Shown piece by piece: positions 1 to 13,675 of a DNA stretch of 64,000 bases; position 1 is the stretch's first letter, and each line of letters opens with the position of its first letter. Source of the DNA: Chaenocephalus aceratus (taxonomy: Eukaryota > Chordata > Actinopteri > Perciformes > Channichthyidae); the NCBI GenBank assembly GCA_023974075.1, contig CM043788.1:15215428-15279427 (forward strand). Direction: 5' to 3'. The notes under the pieces are model-generated. The model was not told where the DNA came from. It was given only the letters and a program-made list of their open reading frames with translations, and searched no databases. Position numbers and translations under genes: made by a program.

Positions 1-2196
1 TCTCCAATTTTAGTATATAAATATAACGATTCTTTAAATACAGAAACAGAATGAATGACCTATTCCTTCCTCCTTATCTTCACAAAGTGGGATTGTATTT
101 GTTTTTCTTACACTATATTACATTACATTCAGCTGACACTTATTTAAAGCAACTTCCAATAAGTGCAATCAACAATGAAGAGAACTACTCAAAAAATACT
201 AAGAATCCTACAATATCATTCAAAAAGCCAAACCAATGAAAATGCTACTGCATTGGCTTCAAAAAAGCCAAACCTCGCTGTGTGCTAAATACAAAAGTGA
301 GTAATGTTTTCTTCTTCTTGTAAGCGTAGGATTTAAACTGATGACACGAAACCGCTTAATTATGTCATAGCTGAGTAATTAAGGAAAGCAACAGGTTGAT
401 CAATTTGTAGTTCTAAACCAGAACAAGACAAACAAATCCACTGCTATTGTTCAAACATGGCTCACTACAGTACAAGGAGACGTATTCACTTACAAAAATA
501 GATTCCAAATACCGAATCAGAAATAGATGATCATGATGAACGCCTCTGTGCAGTGTCAAAGCAAATGCGCATCAATCTTGTTGAAACATAATATTATCCT
601 AATTCTAATATGGAATCGACTACTTTTGCTATCCAATTAAAAATATTGGAGTCCCATTTTGGACTGTAACTCTCCCAAGATTTTCTTTATGATTTACTAC
701 TATCAATCTTTTCAAAATGTAAGTCAAATGTAAGTCCAAACTATCTAAGAGACGTATATGTGCTGTATAATATGGTCAGATAGGATATATAATTGTAATC
801 TACAAATTACAAAAAAGTTACAACACAGTTTCACACCAAATATTAGTTGTGCGAATTTGACTGCTGGACTGGGTTTGCAACCAGCGTTCACCAAAGATAG
901 CCATGTGTTTTTTGTTAACAGATGCACCTGATGATACTCTATTTATTTTCATTATTGGCATGCAATCTTTCTTATTTTTCCTGTGCGATCTGTATGTTTA
1001 TGAGACAAATAAAAAACACAAGCGCAATTTTTGGAGCCATTTACATCTTTGTGCCAGGTAAATTCACGTCTAATATTGGGCCTGAATTGAAAGAAAAGGT
1101 AACATTTTTAAAAGGGGCTGATTACTGTACAGCTGCTGCACAGAAGCCTGTCTCATTCTAAAGTATAGGATTGAAATATATGTCGCGTTAACACTGGCTT
1201 ACAAGTCTGCAGTACAACTCAAGTCCCTACAATCTACAATGCTCTGCTGCTGCTGTATTTGAAGTGTACAAACACACATTCCTGCCCACAATTACTGTCC
1301 TCGCATCCATATGTAGACCCTAAAACAACCTCAAGCTACATAACCTCGCCCCCGTGACACAAAAAAGTAAAACAACCTGCTCGTTCATTAGAAGAAGCGC
1401 TCGCCACTAACAGGCTAAATCAGAACCATGTGGCTCTCAGGGAGCCTCCCTGCCCTCTGCCTTTCAATATAGAGGGATGAACATCAGAAAGGATGGGCTG
1501 ACGAGATACATATGTCTAAAACTACATTACTACATGTGGGTGTACAGCGGCAATCTCTTTAGGTCAAGGGTTTCACATTTTTTTGCTCCAAATGATGTCT
1601 AAACAGTGATACCCTGGGAGAAAGATTTAAAAACAATTCATAGGATTTTTGGGGTTCTAGGAAGTTGGGAAATGCTGCAGTACATAACTTGAAATAAAAA
1701 ATGTTTTGGTTAAGAAATCAGGGGTATACTTGTTGAAACCCAGTGAGATCCACAGGTAGAGTCTACGTGGCTAGAAACTTAAGCTGACATTATTGCTGTG
1801 TAGGCACTACAGCTATTCCTCCTTGGAATGTCTTTGTCTGTTTTCCAGAGGGAAACCGTATCCCCGGTATTCCTGCCTCCGCTAGGCCATCGGGGAATGC
1901 CAGAGAGAAAAGGAGCCCAGCCCGCCCAGTTCATACCTCCGGCCTCCGTCTTATTGGAAAACTGGGATAGCGCACGGAGGAAATGCCTGGCATATTCCCA
2001 GAACAAAAGGAGCAAAGTAGACTTCGAGGGCAAAGAGGAAAATATATTAAGTTAAAATTAAAGACATTTTTGTCATATTCAATACGCAAAGTCAAAAATC
2101 AGAATCAGATGAGGTTAACCAGGCGGCAGAAACGAGAGGAGCTGGGTGATACTTTCAGCCTGGTTTGGATACAGCTCTAAGCAGTCCAGACACATA

Positions 2197-2200
<4 letters not shown>

Positions 2201-2233
<33 letters not shown>
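2201..2233. repeat. (TG)n microsatellite
   Basis: Pure TG dinucleotide tract of about 33 bp, in otherwise unremarkable intron sequence. Bases 1-3779 hold nothing else I can name. Confidence 0.95.
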
Positions 2234-2237
<4 letters not shown>

Positions 2238-3779
2238 AAGTCTGAAGTGTGTTGTGACTTGTGAGTGGTGTAGACATTAAGTGGCTGACATTAGATCTAG
2301 TCTTTGCGGGCTTGTGCACTCGCGTGCCTCCTGATGTATGTGTGCGTGTGTGTGTGTTTTTTCCTAGATCGTACACCTGTGTCATATAAATCCGCCATGA
2401 GCTTGCTCCCGTAGCAGCGCTACATTTCCAATAACAGTCGCAGAGAGGGCTGGAGGCGAGGGGCAGAGAGATGGCTACTGCACATTGCTGTAATAGAGCA
2501 CAGCTGTGTATCCATGAGTGTGTTGTATGCACATGTGTTAATACAGTCAGAGGGGTTTCACAGACGAGTGTGTTTCAGAGGGAAGAAGCTGGTTTACTAG
2601 CTTCTTGTACATTTAAGAAATTGGCTTTTGATTTCAATTGGCAGCAGCTGAAATAAAGCAAATCGCTTTGATGGGTCATTTAAAAAGATACATTTTCTGT
2701 CTTAGGTGTGACTTGATTGTTGACATAAAATACATTATCGGTAGATATTAATGTTAAAAATACATATATTGCAGGAGTTACTTTTTTAGCCGTAGAAAAC
2801 ACGTACAGAGGTGTTCTTTTGAAACATAGGCTTTTTTCTTTGTGTTATAGCTTTATTTCTCCAGACAAAAACTGTATTTTAGTTCACTTTTTTTAGAAAG
2901 TTTCAGGTTTTTAGTGTTACGTGTAAACAGGCAAACTAGAGTTTTTGACTCGCATTTTATCTTCTTTGTGAGCCGTCAAAATGATACTGTTCAATATTGA
3001 ACCTTGTTAACTAAATGTTTCTTCTATTTTTGCAAAATAAATAATGTGCTGCTACTCTTCCATTATACTGATGACCAGAGGTGTCAGACTGCACTACGGC
3101 AGCCAGTACTGTATTATCCAACACCCCCGCCACAGAAACTCCACAGCCAATGTAGCCAGTGTGGTTGTGTGTGGGCTAACCTGCCTTCAGAAGGCTTTTA
3201 TTGTTCATTCGCCTTCATATGAACAGAGACTTTTTAAAACAGTGCTTGTGTGGACAGGAGGGGAAATCTCTTTAAGAAAAAAATAAATGCAGTGTACGTG
3301 TGGACTGAGCCTTGGTCCAACATGTTGTTGTTGGTTTAAGAAAAGTTTGTGGTTTTGGTTGAAAAAATACTGAAAACGTCATTGCAACACGTCAAGTCAA
3401 CATGGACATTCTCAATATTTAAACAAGACCACAATCTTTGAATACATCTGATCAAATGCACTAAGCTGCCTTTAAATAACCAGAAAAACAAGGGCTGCAT
3501 ATAACTCCAATTATCTCCTACAAATTTACTGCCAAAGTATTTAAATTGATACCAATTGTTTTATAACTACATTAAAGAATATCAACATTTGTTTTTAGTT
3601 TTAACAAAAGAAGCCAGAGTTATCAAGTATCAAATGTTGTCATGTTTGTAATAAATAAGTCTTAAATAAGGTTGTCACATTTTTAAGTTAATTCAAAAAA
3701 CTTTGCACCAAACTGATTTTTACCAAGCCTTTAAATTTAGATTTTGTTTAAAAATAACTGAAAATGTTGAGTGAATGCT

Positions 3780-3817
3780 TGTGTTCATTCTGTAATGATT
3801 ATTACAGAATGAACACA
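3780..3817. repeat. perfect hairpin, 17-bp arms, 4-nt loop
   Basis: The arm 3780-3796 is the exact reverse complement of 3801-3817, around the loop GATT. No flanking target duplication was recognised. It may be the remains of a very small inverted-repeat element. Confidence 0.85.
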
Positions 3818-4619
3818 TACATCTCACCGATATGATCAATATAAACCTTTTTGTATATAGTAGAAAACAAATACTCTAGCTGGCATTGCGTTTTGGACAA
3901 GACAGGTTTGTTAAAGTAACGGTTTAATCCTGGTAGTCTGTTGGTTTATGAAAATTGGGAAAGTAGAAAAGTGGATATACAAAGAAAGAAAAATCTGTAG
4001 AATTGCAAAGTGAGAGTGAAAGCGTAGAGAAAGTCCTCGACATCACAGCCTAGCAGCAGGCAGTGTGAGGGCCCAGGATGCCTCTGTGTTTTAACTCTGT
4101 GGTTTCACTCCGGAGTTCTTCTCTCCTGGGAAATAAAAACATTCTTGTTTTCCCTCCAAATGAGCTTTCTGGGGGCAGCCAGATGTGCAGTAGGGGAGGA
4201 GGAGGAGACTCCTCTCAGACATACTGAGGGGCTGGACGAGGGGACCTCCAGCACCAGCTCCTCTCCTCCTGGAGAGGCAGCCCACAACCTCACCTCTCAC
4301 CTCTGACTCCTCACCCCCGACCTGAGCGATGTAGAGGGGGGGGGGACTGTGAAGAGCTTGGAGAATGTAAACAGCCAATCACCACGTACAGAGTGACTTC
4401 CGAGTACTTTTGTGTCCTTACTGGAACAAAGCCCAACAGATAATGCACATAGAGTTTCTTTGTTGGTTTGCACGTATGAATACATATATGTGTGCATGTG
4501 GGGGGGCTTTTGGCCTTCCTCCCTCCCTGAGGTAATTTAGAGAATTGCGTCAGCCATCTATTCTGGCCTGGTGGACGATCAGGAAGAGAATACCATCAAT
4601 CCTTCGGGGACCTTGCGAG

Positions 4620-4890
4620 AGACCACCGGCTAACAGGGAGGAGAAGTCGCGGAGGGGGAGGAGGAGGACAAGGGTTCGAGCCCTGAAACCATGGAGGAGA
4701 GACTGAATAGAGGGAAAGTGTACGAGATAAGAAGGTGAGCGAGAGTGGGATGGAGGGAGAGAGGGGGAGGGCATGCGGGTGTTGAGAAAAGAAGATGAAA
4801 CAAGTGAGAGGGAGTTGAGAGAGGAGTATGAGGTAAAGAGAGCAGGGAGGGGGGGTCGGAGGAAAGGAAGGATGGAGGAGGTATCAAGGG
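4620..4890. other. purine-rich strand-asymmetric tract
   Basis: About 270 bp in which the + strand is dominated by G and A (GGAGGAGGAGGA, GAGAGGGAG, GAGAGGGGGAGG type runs). Few pyrimidines interrupt it. No coding sense is evident, and the long open frames on the minus strand are low-complexity Ser/Pro/Leu. Confidence 0.7.
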
Positions 4891-7109
4891 AACAGACTTA
4901 GTACAGGACGTCCTATTGCTACTTCACTTCATCCTTCTCTCTGTATATCTAAATAACAAATTAGGTGACTTTCTGGAGGAGTTTGGTCTTTATGCAACCA
5001 ATGTTTTGAATAGCCTTATATAATGACAGCCTATATATTACTGTTAATAATCGCAAGTCTTTATCAATATGCAGTAGTATTTAAACATATTGGGATAAGT
5101 TGCAAACTTAAAGTCTCCTCGGAGGAAGTTATGGCAGTACATGCAAAAAACAACATCCTTTGCAAAAAATACTATGGGATAAACTTTGTGTTGGAACTAT
5201 GGATTGCAAAGACTGAGATATAAAGCTTCAAATGGCATTTTAGCCATTTTATCACAGCCAAGCTTCCCTGCAGACTTGAGAAACATTTCAAAATGGTGTG
5301 ACTTAAGGAAAAGACTGCAAGGTCAGGCAACGTCATGTTCTGACTGGAGGTTCAAAAACAGCAATTCTAGATAGGTAACTTCTCCAGCGGAGAGAAAAAC
5401 CTAAAAACTACTTTGTTGTGTTAATTTGTATCATTCTTCATAGGGCTATATTATAAAGACTCTCTTAGCAACTCTATAAAGCACCCTGATGAAGACACTG
5501 TGCTGTGTTTGGTGAAATAAACTGCAATAAGTAATTTTTCCCATTTGAATTTCTTCTTGAGCAACTACTATGCGGTGATTCACTTTCGTCTCCTCTTAAC
5601 TCGTAACATGCCCTCTCTTTTCTACCTCAGGGTGCAGGTTGATGAGAAAGCAGCGCACAGGGCAACCGTCCAATGTTACTTTCACAACCTCTCCCAATAA
5701 CAGTTGTGAGATTGTTGCAAGTCAGATAGCTGGCATGGCATCTTCTCGACAGGAAGCGGCTCTTTTTTTCTCCTTACTCCCAGACCTGGCATGCTAGGAA
5801 ATCAATGCACTGCCCTCATAAAAGCCCTCACTTCCTGTCTATACAGGAAACAGTCAGTTGCTCGCTTGCTCCTGATATCCTGCAGGTCTCGGTCTGTCTG
5901 TGAGATTGTTCTGCCAATCAAAAACATGTTTATCAAAGAAAACAGCGCAAGAATGTGACCTTATCAGCGTGTCATTTGTTGTCTGAAGGCGAGAGTTTGG
6001 ATTGATTTATGTTCTGTGATGAAGGTAGTGTAAGGCAATGAAAGCAAATGATACAAAACTATCCAATCACAAGACTGTTGCAAAATGAAGCCACATCAAA
6101 TGTAGACAAAGTTCAATTCAGACGTTTTTCTCCCACACACACAAAGTTTCAATGTCTTTACAGCTAGCCTTCATTCCTTTTTTTCCTGCAGCCTTTTCCA
6201 CACAGCAGACCTTGTGTTTCTTTCTTTTTTTTTTACCCCATTTGTACGTTTTCCCAGCAAGGCTGAGTCTCATGTTACTGGTTGCAAAAAACATATTGGG
6301 CGTCATAAATGAAATGGAGCGCTATCAATAAACTCTACTCCTTTCTGCAAACAATCAGCACCTGGTATTGCAGTTTGTTTCTATGGGAAAGCAATAAATG
6401 ACATGTTTAAGACAGAAAGACAGAATCCCCAGTAGCATCTCTCGTGGGGATAATTGTATCCCTGCTAAAATCACTGATTTCCCCATATTACCGTGTCTCA
6501 AAGACTCCCACACCAGAGGTGCTAATCCAACAATGATTATAAAACCTGTTGGATGGTTGTCAACTCCGCTTCCTCTTCAGGTGAAATATGCCCCCTCCCT
6601 TCAAATCAATTACCCCCTCCTCCCTCCCAGCTGCCGAGCTCTTATTTATGGGCTGAACCTGGAGCCTGGGATTATGGCAACATTTGACCTATCACCTCCG
6701 ACCCTCCAAGAGTAGACGACCCTGTGCACCATTAAACTGCCTCACTCCCGCTATTACCCAATCTGATGAGTCACTTAAGGGGGATCCCAGGTAACATGAG
6801 AACAAAATGGCCGATCTACCTGCTATAATGGCCTTTGAGGAAAATGGCTGTCAATTAATGAAGAGCGGGGCTTCGGCGAGCTAGAACTACTGAGATCACC
6901 AACGGCTCTTGGATGAAAACAGATATATCAATTTACATCTGTGGTTTGCCACCCAGCGGCCCCTCAGGCAACATCTGCCTCATGGAAAAGATCAGTTAAC
7001 AGCCTGAAGGAGCGATAATGTTAAGCATTTCTTTCCAGTTTTTTTATTGTACACTGGAAAATAAAATGTGGCAATGCTCATTTGCATTTTATTGTATTCT
7101 TGCAGCAGC

Positions 7110-7968
7110 ATGTGCAAAAGCTGTTAAGACGCCATATTGTGCTTTTTGGGAATTCATAGATTTTTGTGCGTGTAAATGGTCTGCAAAGGCTAAAATCCAT
7201 AGATTTACGCCTTTTTTACGAGTTTATCTCCAACATACTCCCCCCCCCAAGCCTAATATGGATTCATTGTAGTGCTTTGTTTAAATCTGTAAAATGGTGA
7301 CATCACTACATAACAATCATGTTTCTATAGCTAGCGCTCCAACACATTGTACATGATGGGCTAAGGGGTGGGGCATCTCTAAACGGTTGACCACTCACAA
7401 CAGAGCCGGATAGCTAATCAATCAGAGCAGACTGGGCTCTGGTTTCAGACAGAGGGTGAAAAGGTCCCCTATTATACTGTTTTTCATCAATATATTATAG
7501 GTCTCAGATATACAAAACATGTCTCTGAAGTGTTTGGCTCCAAATACCAAACAGATCATGGATTGCAGCATCCCATAATCCCCTCTGTTTCAGCCCCGTT
7601 TCAAAAGAGCTGATTCTCTGTCTGTTACTTTAGATGAGAATAAGGAGCCACTCCCCACAACCCTCTGAGAGGTTTGGTTAAATAACACACAATGGTGCTA
7701 TAGGAGGAGATTCAGGTGATAAGGTGGGCCGGGTTACCTTGGTTGGTTATTGGCTAATGGTCACACAAGCCAAATAATCATTATGACATCATAAAGTGGC
7801 TAAAATCTGATCAGCTCATTTTCAGACAGGTTTTTATATAAATGGATCAGGACAAAAAGAGAGAGAATCTTTTTTCCTGAAACTTTCAGAATATCTTTAC
7901 ACAGAGAGGACACATGTGCATGTATACAAGAAGGACAAAGTGGATGTTCCATAATAGATTACCTTTAA
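7110..7968 (+). mobile_element. non-autonomous DNA-transposon (MITE) copies, family A
   Basis: The block around 7327-7450 (AGCGCTCCAACACATTGTA and an ATCAGAGCAGACTGG region) recurs at 55840-55950 and in reverse at about 19040. The block 7459-7967 begins AAAGGTCCCCTATTATAC and ends with a near-complement (ATAATAGATTACCTTT), as terminal inverted repeats. Its interior resembles 58780-58960. The two may be adjacent or composite copies, so the boundaries are approximate. Confidence 0.6.
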
Positions 7969-8705
7969 GCATATACACATATCACAGTAGAGGCATAAAA
8001 TACAAATATGAAACCTAAACATTAGCATTATATGTCCTCTTTATGGAAATAAAATACTGTTAACATATCTTGAAGGTATTTGTCTTCTATTGGCTCCTTT
8101 TAATTTACAAGTGAATGTGGGATAACAGTTTGTTTCTCAGTTTACAGCATGTTACACGGAAAGTATTTAAAAAATAAGAATTCATTAAGTAGGATCCTTA
8201 GGATTTGACAATAAGTAAGTTAGGACAAAGAGCAGCATCAATGGATGAATTGAGCTGAAAAAGAAGGAACCAGCTGAACCTGAGAGCCACAGCCAGCACT
8301 ACACCTGGCCTCGCAATGTTTATTATTACCATTATCCAGTGGTAATGGAAAGTTGAAACAAACACTGGTGCACCTGTTAATTCCACCCCCAGGGAAACGG
8401 GCCCACAAACTCTCCAGCTATTTCCTGTGGCCTTGAGGAGGGCACGGGATGGGCAAGCAGAACCAGATGATGGGGTGTTCGGAGGTGGTGGAGGTTACAG
8501 CTTAGAAGTGTGGTGGCCATCAGGGAGGTAGAGTCAAGGGGGTAAAGGCCAGGGTGGAGTGGGTTGGGGGAGCAGGGCTACAACCAGTAGGACAAGAGGA
8601 GGCCATGAGAGAAGAAGAAGAAGAAGACCCTAGCCCTTTATGTGAATCTGTTCCAGACCCACAGCTACATGACAGTATATTGGATCCAGACATGAGCAGA
8701 GTGTG

Positions 8706-8808
<103 letters not shown>

Positions 8809-9479
8809 AATATATTATATCAAGAGACACATGACGATTGATTATATAAAAGTAAAAGTGATGTGGGTGTCAACTTTCTTCTGTAGTCCTTGGAGATAAA
8901 AACTAAAATGTCAAATGCTAAAACTGTTTTATATTAACGAAACAATGATTTTAAAACTATCCAAACAGCACACACATTCTAAAACAGTGTGGTGTGCCAT
9001 GAGTGAGGGTATTATTTTATCATCCAATTGATCAGGATTCGAAAACAGATCCAGCTGAAATTCATTTTTGTCTTTTAGGAAGTTTAATCACTTCCAGCTC
9101 TATCTGTAGGGTTCCCCAAAGTCCCTCCATTCACTATCCAATTGAAAAAGCAAATTTTCACAGTTTATTTGTCTTCTCTGCATGAATTACAGCATACATT
9201 TACAAGGCAAACTGTTTTTCATGGATGGATGTGTGTCCCATAGTAGAAAGAAGTTTGTGATCGGCAGGATCTCTGATTATGGTCTCCTTTATTTACTTAT
9301 TTGTTTGACAAGTGGTTCTTGGTGTTAATACTAAACAGTCTTATCAAATTGAAGATAGTGTGTCCTAGAAGAAGTAGCAGTCGATGTTTACAATGCAAAG
9401 TTTAGGTTCTACATATAAAATGTGTCTTGTTTTTCTCTTTCACGTAAGTTTGGGTAACCTGGCGGCTTTATTCTAATGT

Positions 9480-10018
9480 CGCAGCAACTAACTAGGTGGG
9501 TAAAATTGTTTTACTTAAGTATAAAAGGCTATGGTTTAAAATACTCAATTTAAAGTAACATTCCTCAATAAAAAAAATAGTACTTGAGTAGGTACAGAAG
9601 TGTTACCATCAAAAAGTGCTAAACGTATCAAAGTAATCAGTATGCAGAAGGGATCTTTTCACAGAGTTATATTGATATAGGATATGATATTATTATGTTG
9701 TTATCACTTGTTGTAGATTGTCAATGTTTTCAATGCTTTTTTTTGTTACTTTCTGATTCACTGAATAGATTAGTAGTACAGTACTACATTATTTTATACA
9801 AGCATATTATGTCTTACTAACTTTATGTAAAAAGTGACTAGTTAGTTTGGGTAATAAATAAATCGAGTAAAAAAGTAAAATATTTTTCTTCTAAAATGTA
9901 GGGGAGTAGAAGTATAAAGTAGCATAAAATGTAAATACAAGTAAACTGCAAGTATGGGTTAATAATACTTAAGTAGAGTGCTTGAGTAAATGTAGTCTTA
10001 GTTTTAATCCACCAATAA
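9480..10018. mobile_element. likely degenerate non-autonomous hAT-type repeat
   Basis: The stretch is rich in ACTTAAGTA/ACTTGAGTA motifs and ends with GAGTAAATGTAGTCTTAG followed by TCCACCA. This matches a repeat type I recall as very common in fish genomes, ending in TGAGTAAATGTACTTAGTTA. Ends are approximate and no target duplication was found. Confidence 0.5.
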
Positions 10019-10991
10019 GACCCATGTTGTAAAAACTGTAGCGCTTCAGGTTTTTTTTCTGCATTATTCTTTGTCCTCCTTCAATTTCGACATCATTACC
10101 TCTGGGCCTTTAGACTTAAAACCATTGACGTACAAAGATATACGGGATGACGCTCCCCGCCCCCCCGCCTGCCTCCCTCTGGTGTGAAAACATGATTCCT
10201 TCACCCTGATCATCCTCCGCCCCCTTATGCTCCTTCTCTCCTCTGTTCCCCCCTGCTGTTCTGCGCTGAGGGGAATTAGAAAAAAACAGCCGAGAGGTCC
10301 ACTCTCATGGAACACCCAGGTCGCTCTCTACCCATCCCATCCCCTCCCCTCGCCTCTGCTCCACCTCCTCCAGGCTTCCTGCTCACACAGCAGGCCCTTT
10401 CTTCTCTCAGACCCGTGTTTCAGGAGGAGCCCGTTCACCAGCACACCACACCGGTGAAGCAGGGCCGTAAAGAAGGGCTCTGAACTGTGGGGACTGACCG
10501 CTCGGTCAAATTGAGCATGGCAACACTAAATCCATCACACAGTGGGGAAGGGGGATGCACATAAATATAGTTTAAAGGATAAAAGGGCAGGAAAGAAAAA
10601 AGCTAAAAAAAGAATAATGGTGGGGGAGCACAACGGACATAGGAGCTGTAGGACTTGGCTAAGTACTTTACAGTAGGTATAAAAATAAAATCCAGGTATT
10701 TTTCTCGGATAAAGTGTTGAGTTGGTTCCATTGCTAGTGAACTCATGAGCACTTCTTGAAACTTGCAACAACAAGTCGACAGAAATATCGTGACAAAGAA
10801 CTGTGCCACCTTAGTTTGCTTATGCTACAGGTTTTCGATGGCATAGATTGTTAGTGAAGACAACATTGAGAAAAGGGAACAGTGATTGATTCCTTTGCAG
10901 TGCCATTAGACCAACATTAGCACTCTAGTCCCACTTTCACTGCAGCACAGTGTGATTTCCTCCTGGACAGCATTGAGTGAAGATTTTAGAG

Positions 10992-11440
10992 ATTTAGGCC
11001 ACACGGAGACGAAACGGAGACGAAAACGAACCAAAGTCGTTTTCAAAGAAGTCTTTCGTCCACACGGAATCGGCTCAAGAAACGTGTTCGTCCACACGAA
11101 AATGCTAGAGAAGCTGTAGTACATATGCCGGGCCTTTAAGCGGCGCTGTACTTCCGCCACAAAATACACCAAAAGCAGCAAATAAGACCCCTCAAGGCAT
11201 GGGCATAAGGCATAAACAAACACATAAATGTCCACTAGTTGCTGATGGTTGTGGTAGGGGAGCTGTAGATTTTGCACTAACATCTGTATCATGGTCAGTA
11301 GCGTCTGGAGCACGAAAGCAACCCTGTGATCAGCCATTGTTGTCGTTGTTGGCGAAACGCATCCGCAATGACGCAGGGGTGAGCAGGAGAGGTGAGGAGA
11401 GGCGGGGCTATGACGTCATCGTTTCAGGAAATGATCGTAT
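10992..11440 (+). repeat. interspersed repeat, family B copy 1
   Basis: The segment 11103-11200 (GCTGTAGTACATATGCC and ACAAAATACACCAAAAGCAGC) is closely matched at 61895-61985. It is preceded by repeated CACACGGAGACGAAAC and GTCCACACGGAAT motifs. It is probably a MITE-type repeat. Its right side abuts the hAT-like element that begins at 11445. Confidence 0.6.
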
Positions 11441-11444
11441 AGGG

Positions 11445-12622
11445 CAGGGGTCGGCAACAGGCGGACCGTGGTCCGGAGCCAGGCGCCGACCTATACGGAC
11501 CCGGAGCTATAATCAATACATTAATAGGGGATTTTTCGGCGCCTCCCACTTTTTTAACGCTGATTTGGGTGACTTGTGTAATTCGGGAGAACCGAAGAGT
11601 TTTCGTTTTGGGGGTGGGGGGGGAGTCCGTCCGTCAGTCCGACTGGCGGACAACTTCTCACTTCAAAAAAGAAGAAGAAATCTAGACCGCAAAAATAATT
11701 AAACAAGCGAGTACCTGTTTTCCTGGCCAAGGACAGGTTCCTTGAACACAACACGAGCGTAACGTGTCTTCACGTGGTATGTCTCGTCTGAAAGGAGTGC
11801 TGACAGAGAGCACCGGAACGCTGCTCCAGCTCTTCAAATATTGCAATACCCATAAGGAGCCGTACACATGCCGCAGTGTTTGCGTGGCTGTGTCTTTAGT
11901 TGTAAGCACAGTGGCGATCTGTTGTTATTAGCATCTGGTTAGCTAGCTATGCTAACGAATTTAAAGCGCTTTTCTACAACCAGGTGGAAGAGAGCTCTCT
12001 CCTGAGAGGCTCAAATAACTCAGCTCAGTGAGGTTAAGGCACACCTTGATATGATCAATATAGTTATTAATGAGACTAAATGAAAAACAGGTATAAAATA
12101 CTATATGACAGTAACAAAAAAGTTTAAAAGGGGAGTGATTTGTAAAAATATCCAAAAAGAAAAATATGCTTACAGTTCTGTTTCATATGGATGTTGAGAG
12201 ATGTATCCATACTGTAGATCTCTTAATGTTGCTCTCAAAGTGCACCAGATTGATGCTTTTAACTTCAATATTTAAAAATAAATCTTCCCAGGGGAGCATG
12301 CCCCCGGACCCCCCTAGAGGAGGTTAGGTCCCCCCCCACTTAAATCATGTTCACATGGATAGGATACTAAATACATTTGCACACATCTTGTGTCCATATC
12401 TTTCTGTTTTGGTGGTCACGCCACACCGTGCACATGCATGCATACGTGAGTCATGGTGAGATATCTGGATTAAGAGGTTGCTTTTTCTTTGCACAGCATG
12501 AAAGAAAGGCCAAATGAATGGGCTGTGATTTTAGTTTTTTTAAGCAGAGGTTGAGTTCAATCATTTGTACGACCCTCGGAGGATGTTGTAAAAATTGAAA
12601 GGAAAAAGGTTCCCCACCCCTG
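11445..12622. mobile_element. hAT-like non-autonomous element
   Basis: The left end reads CAGGGGTCGGCAAC and the right end, reverse-complemented, CAGGGGTGGGGAAC, which are imperfect terminal inverted repeats of the Charlie-like hAT type. The expected 8-bp target duplication is not visible (GTATAGGG against CTGTAAAT), so either the ends have diverged or the two ends belong to different insertions. No transposase remnant is recognisable inside. Confidence 0.55.
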
Positions 12623-12838
12623 CTGTAAATAATAATAAAAACCCTTGATTTTTAACTTAACATCTCTGTCTCCTATTGATCCGAGTATATTATAAAGAAT
12701 AGCCAGTTAATTGAAGCATTATAGCACAGGCCTTTGTCAGATGGTATATTGCGCTGTTTTTTTTCTGCTTCAAATAGTTCTCTCTTTTTTCACCATACCT
12801 TTTTTCAGCCGGCTGTAACTTCAAGACTATATAAAAAT

Positions 12839-13667
12839 TAGTGGTGCACGATAATTATCGGCCCGATATTAGGAATTATGACGTCATCCCGATAAACCCG
12901 ATAAAAGTATTAATAGCCCCGATAATATACAATTTATTTTTTGGGTAAAAAAAAGAAAAAAATACTGCGGTGTGGGTGGATTGGGATGAGGGGCGCTTGT
13001 TTTTCACTCGGCTCCTCCCGTTTTGCCAATACTGTGGTATTAGTGGTTTAGGAAGAGGGGAGTTTTTCACAAATCCAGCGCTCCCTAACTCATGCCTGGC
13101 TGTGACGTAAATGGTGTGCGGCCGTGAAGCCAGGACAGTAAACAAACATGTCGTCGGTAGTATGGGACTATTTCAAAGTTTCAGAGTTAGATAGTTCGCT
13201 TGCTATTTGTATTAACAAATGCAATGCAGAAGTTCCACGAGGAGGGAAAAAGGCAACGAGCTATAATACTTCCAACCTGATTAGTCACCTGAAACATCGC
13301 CATCGCTACGATGGTGTGTTAAAAGCGTACGAAGACGCCTGCGCTGCAAAACTAGCGGCAAATCCAAAGCCAGCTGCAAAGGCACCGGGGCTTTTACCGA
13401 TCGACGAGGCTTTTAAAAAAAGCAGGAACTTTATTTGGGAAAATAAATATTGTCACTTAGAAGAGTCAAAACTGTTCTTGGCTTTGTTTTGTTCATAGTA
13501 GTAATGCTCATGTCATTTGATCACTACTAGTCTTTTTTTTACCACCAGGTGTGCAAAAACTACAGGTACATTTAATATATATATATATTATATTATTATC
13601 GGTATCGGTCTTGAGAAGCAGGAAGTTATCGGTATCGGTTTCAAAAAACCAATATCGTGCATCCCTA
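12839..13667 (+). mobile_element. hAT element, internally deleted, with 8-bp target duplication
   Basis: The element is bounded by the perfect direct repeat ATAAAAAT at 12831-12838 and 13668-13675. Its ends are TAGTGGTGCACGAT and ATCGTGCATCCCTA (reverse complement TAGGGATGCACGAT). The 8-bp duplication and these ends are typical of hAT transposons. It is 829 bp long and keeps only the BED-finger part of the transposase gene, so it cannot move by itself. Confidence 0.92.
13148..13498 (+). pseudogene. truncated hAT transposase, BED zinc-finger N-terminus
   Basis: The 116-residue frame starts MSSVVWDYFKVSE and contains a BED-type finger: aromatic VWDYF near residues 5-9, cysteines in CINKC near residues 21-25, and histidines in SHLKHRH near residues 46-52. 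A basic Ala/Pro/Lys-rich linker follows. After DEAFKK the match to the family ends and the frame runs into unrelated sequence and a stop, so the DDE catalytic domain and dimerisation domain are missing. The two cysteines are three residues apart, where BED fingers normally have two, so even the finger may be damaged. It is a remnant and no host gene is suggested. Confidence 0.8.
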
Positions 13668-13675
13668 ATAAAAAT

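Noticed and set aside
10906..11337. 143-residue minus-strand frame
   Set aside because: It overlaps the family B interspersed repeat and shows no domain.
11199..11702. 167-residue open frame on the + strand
   Set aside because: It crosses the junction of two repeats (family B and the hAT-like end at 11445), has no family features, and its composition reflects G-rich repeat DNA.
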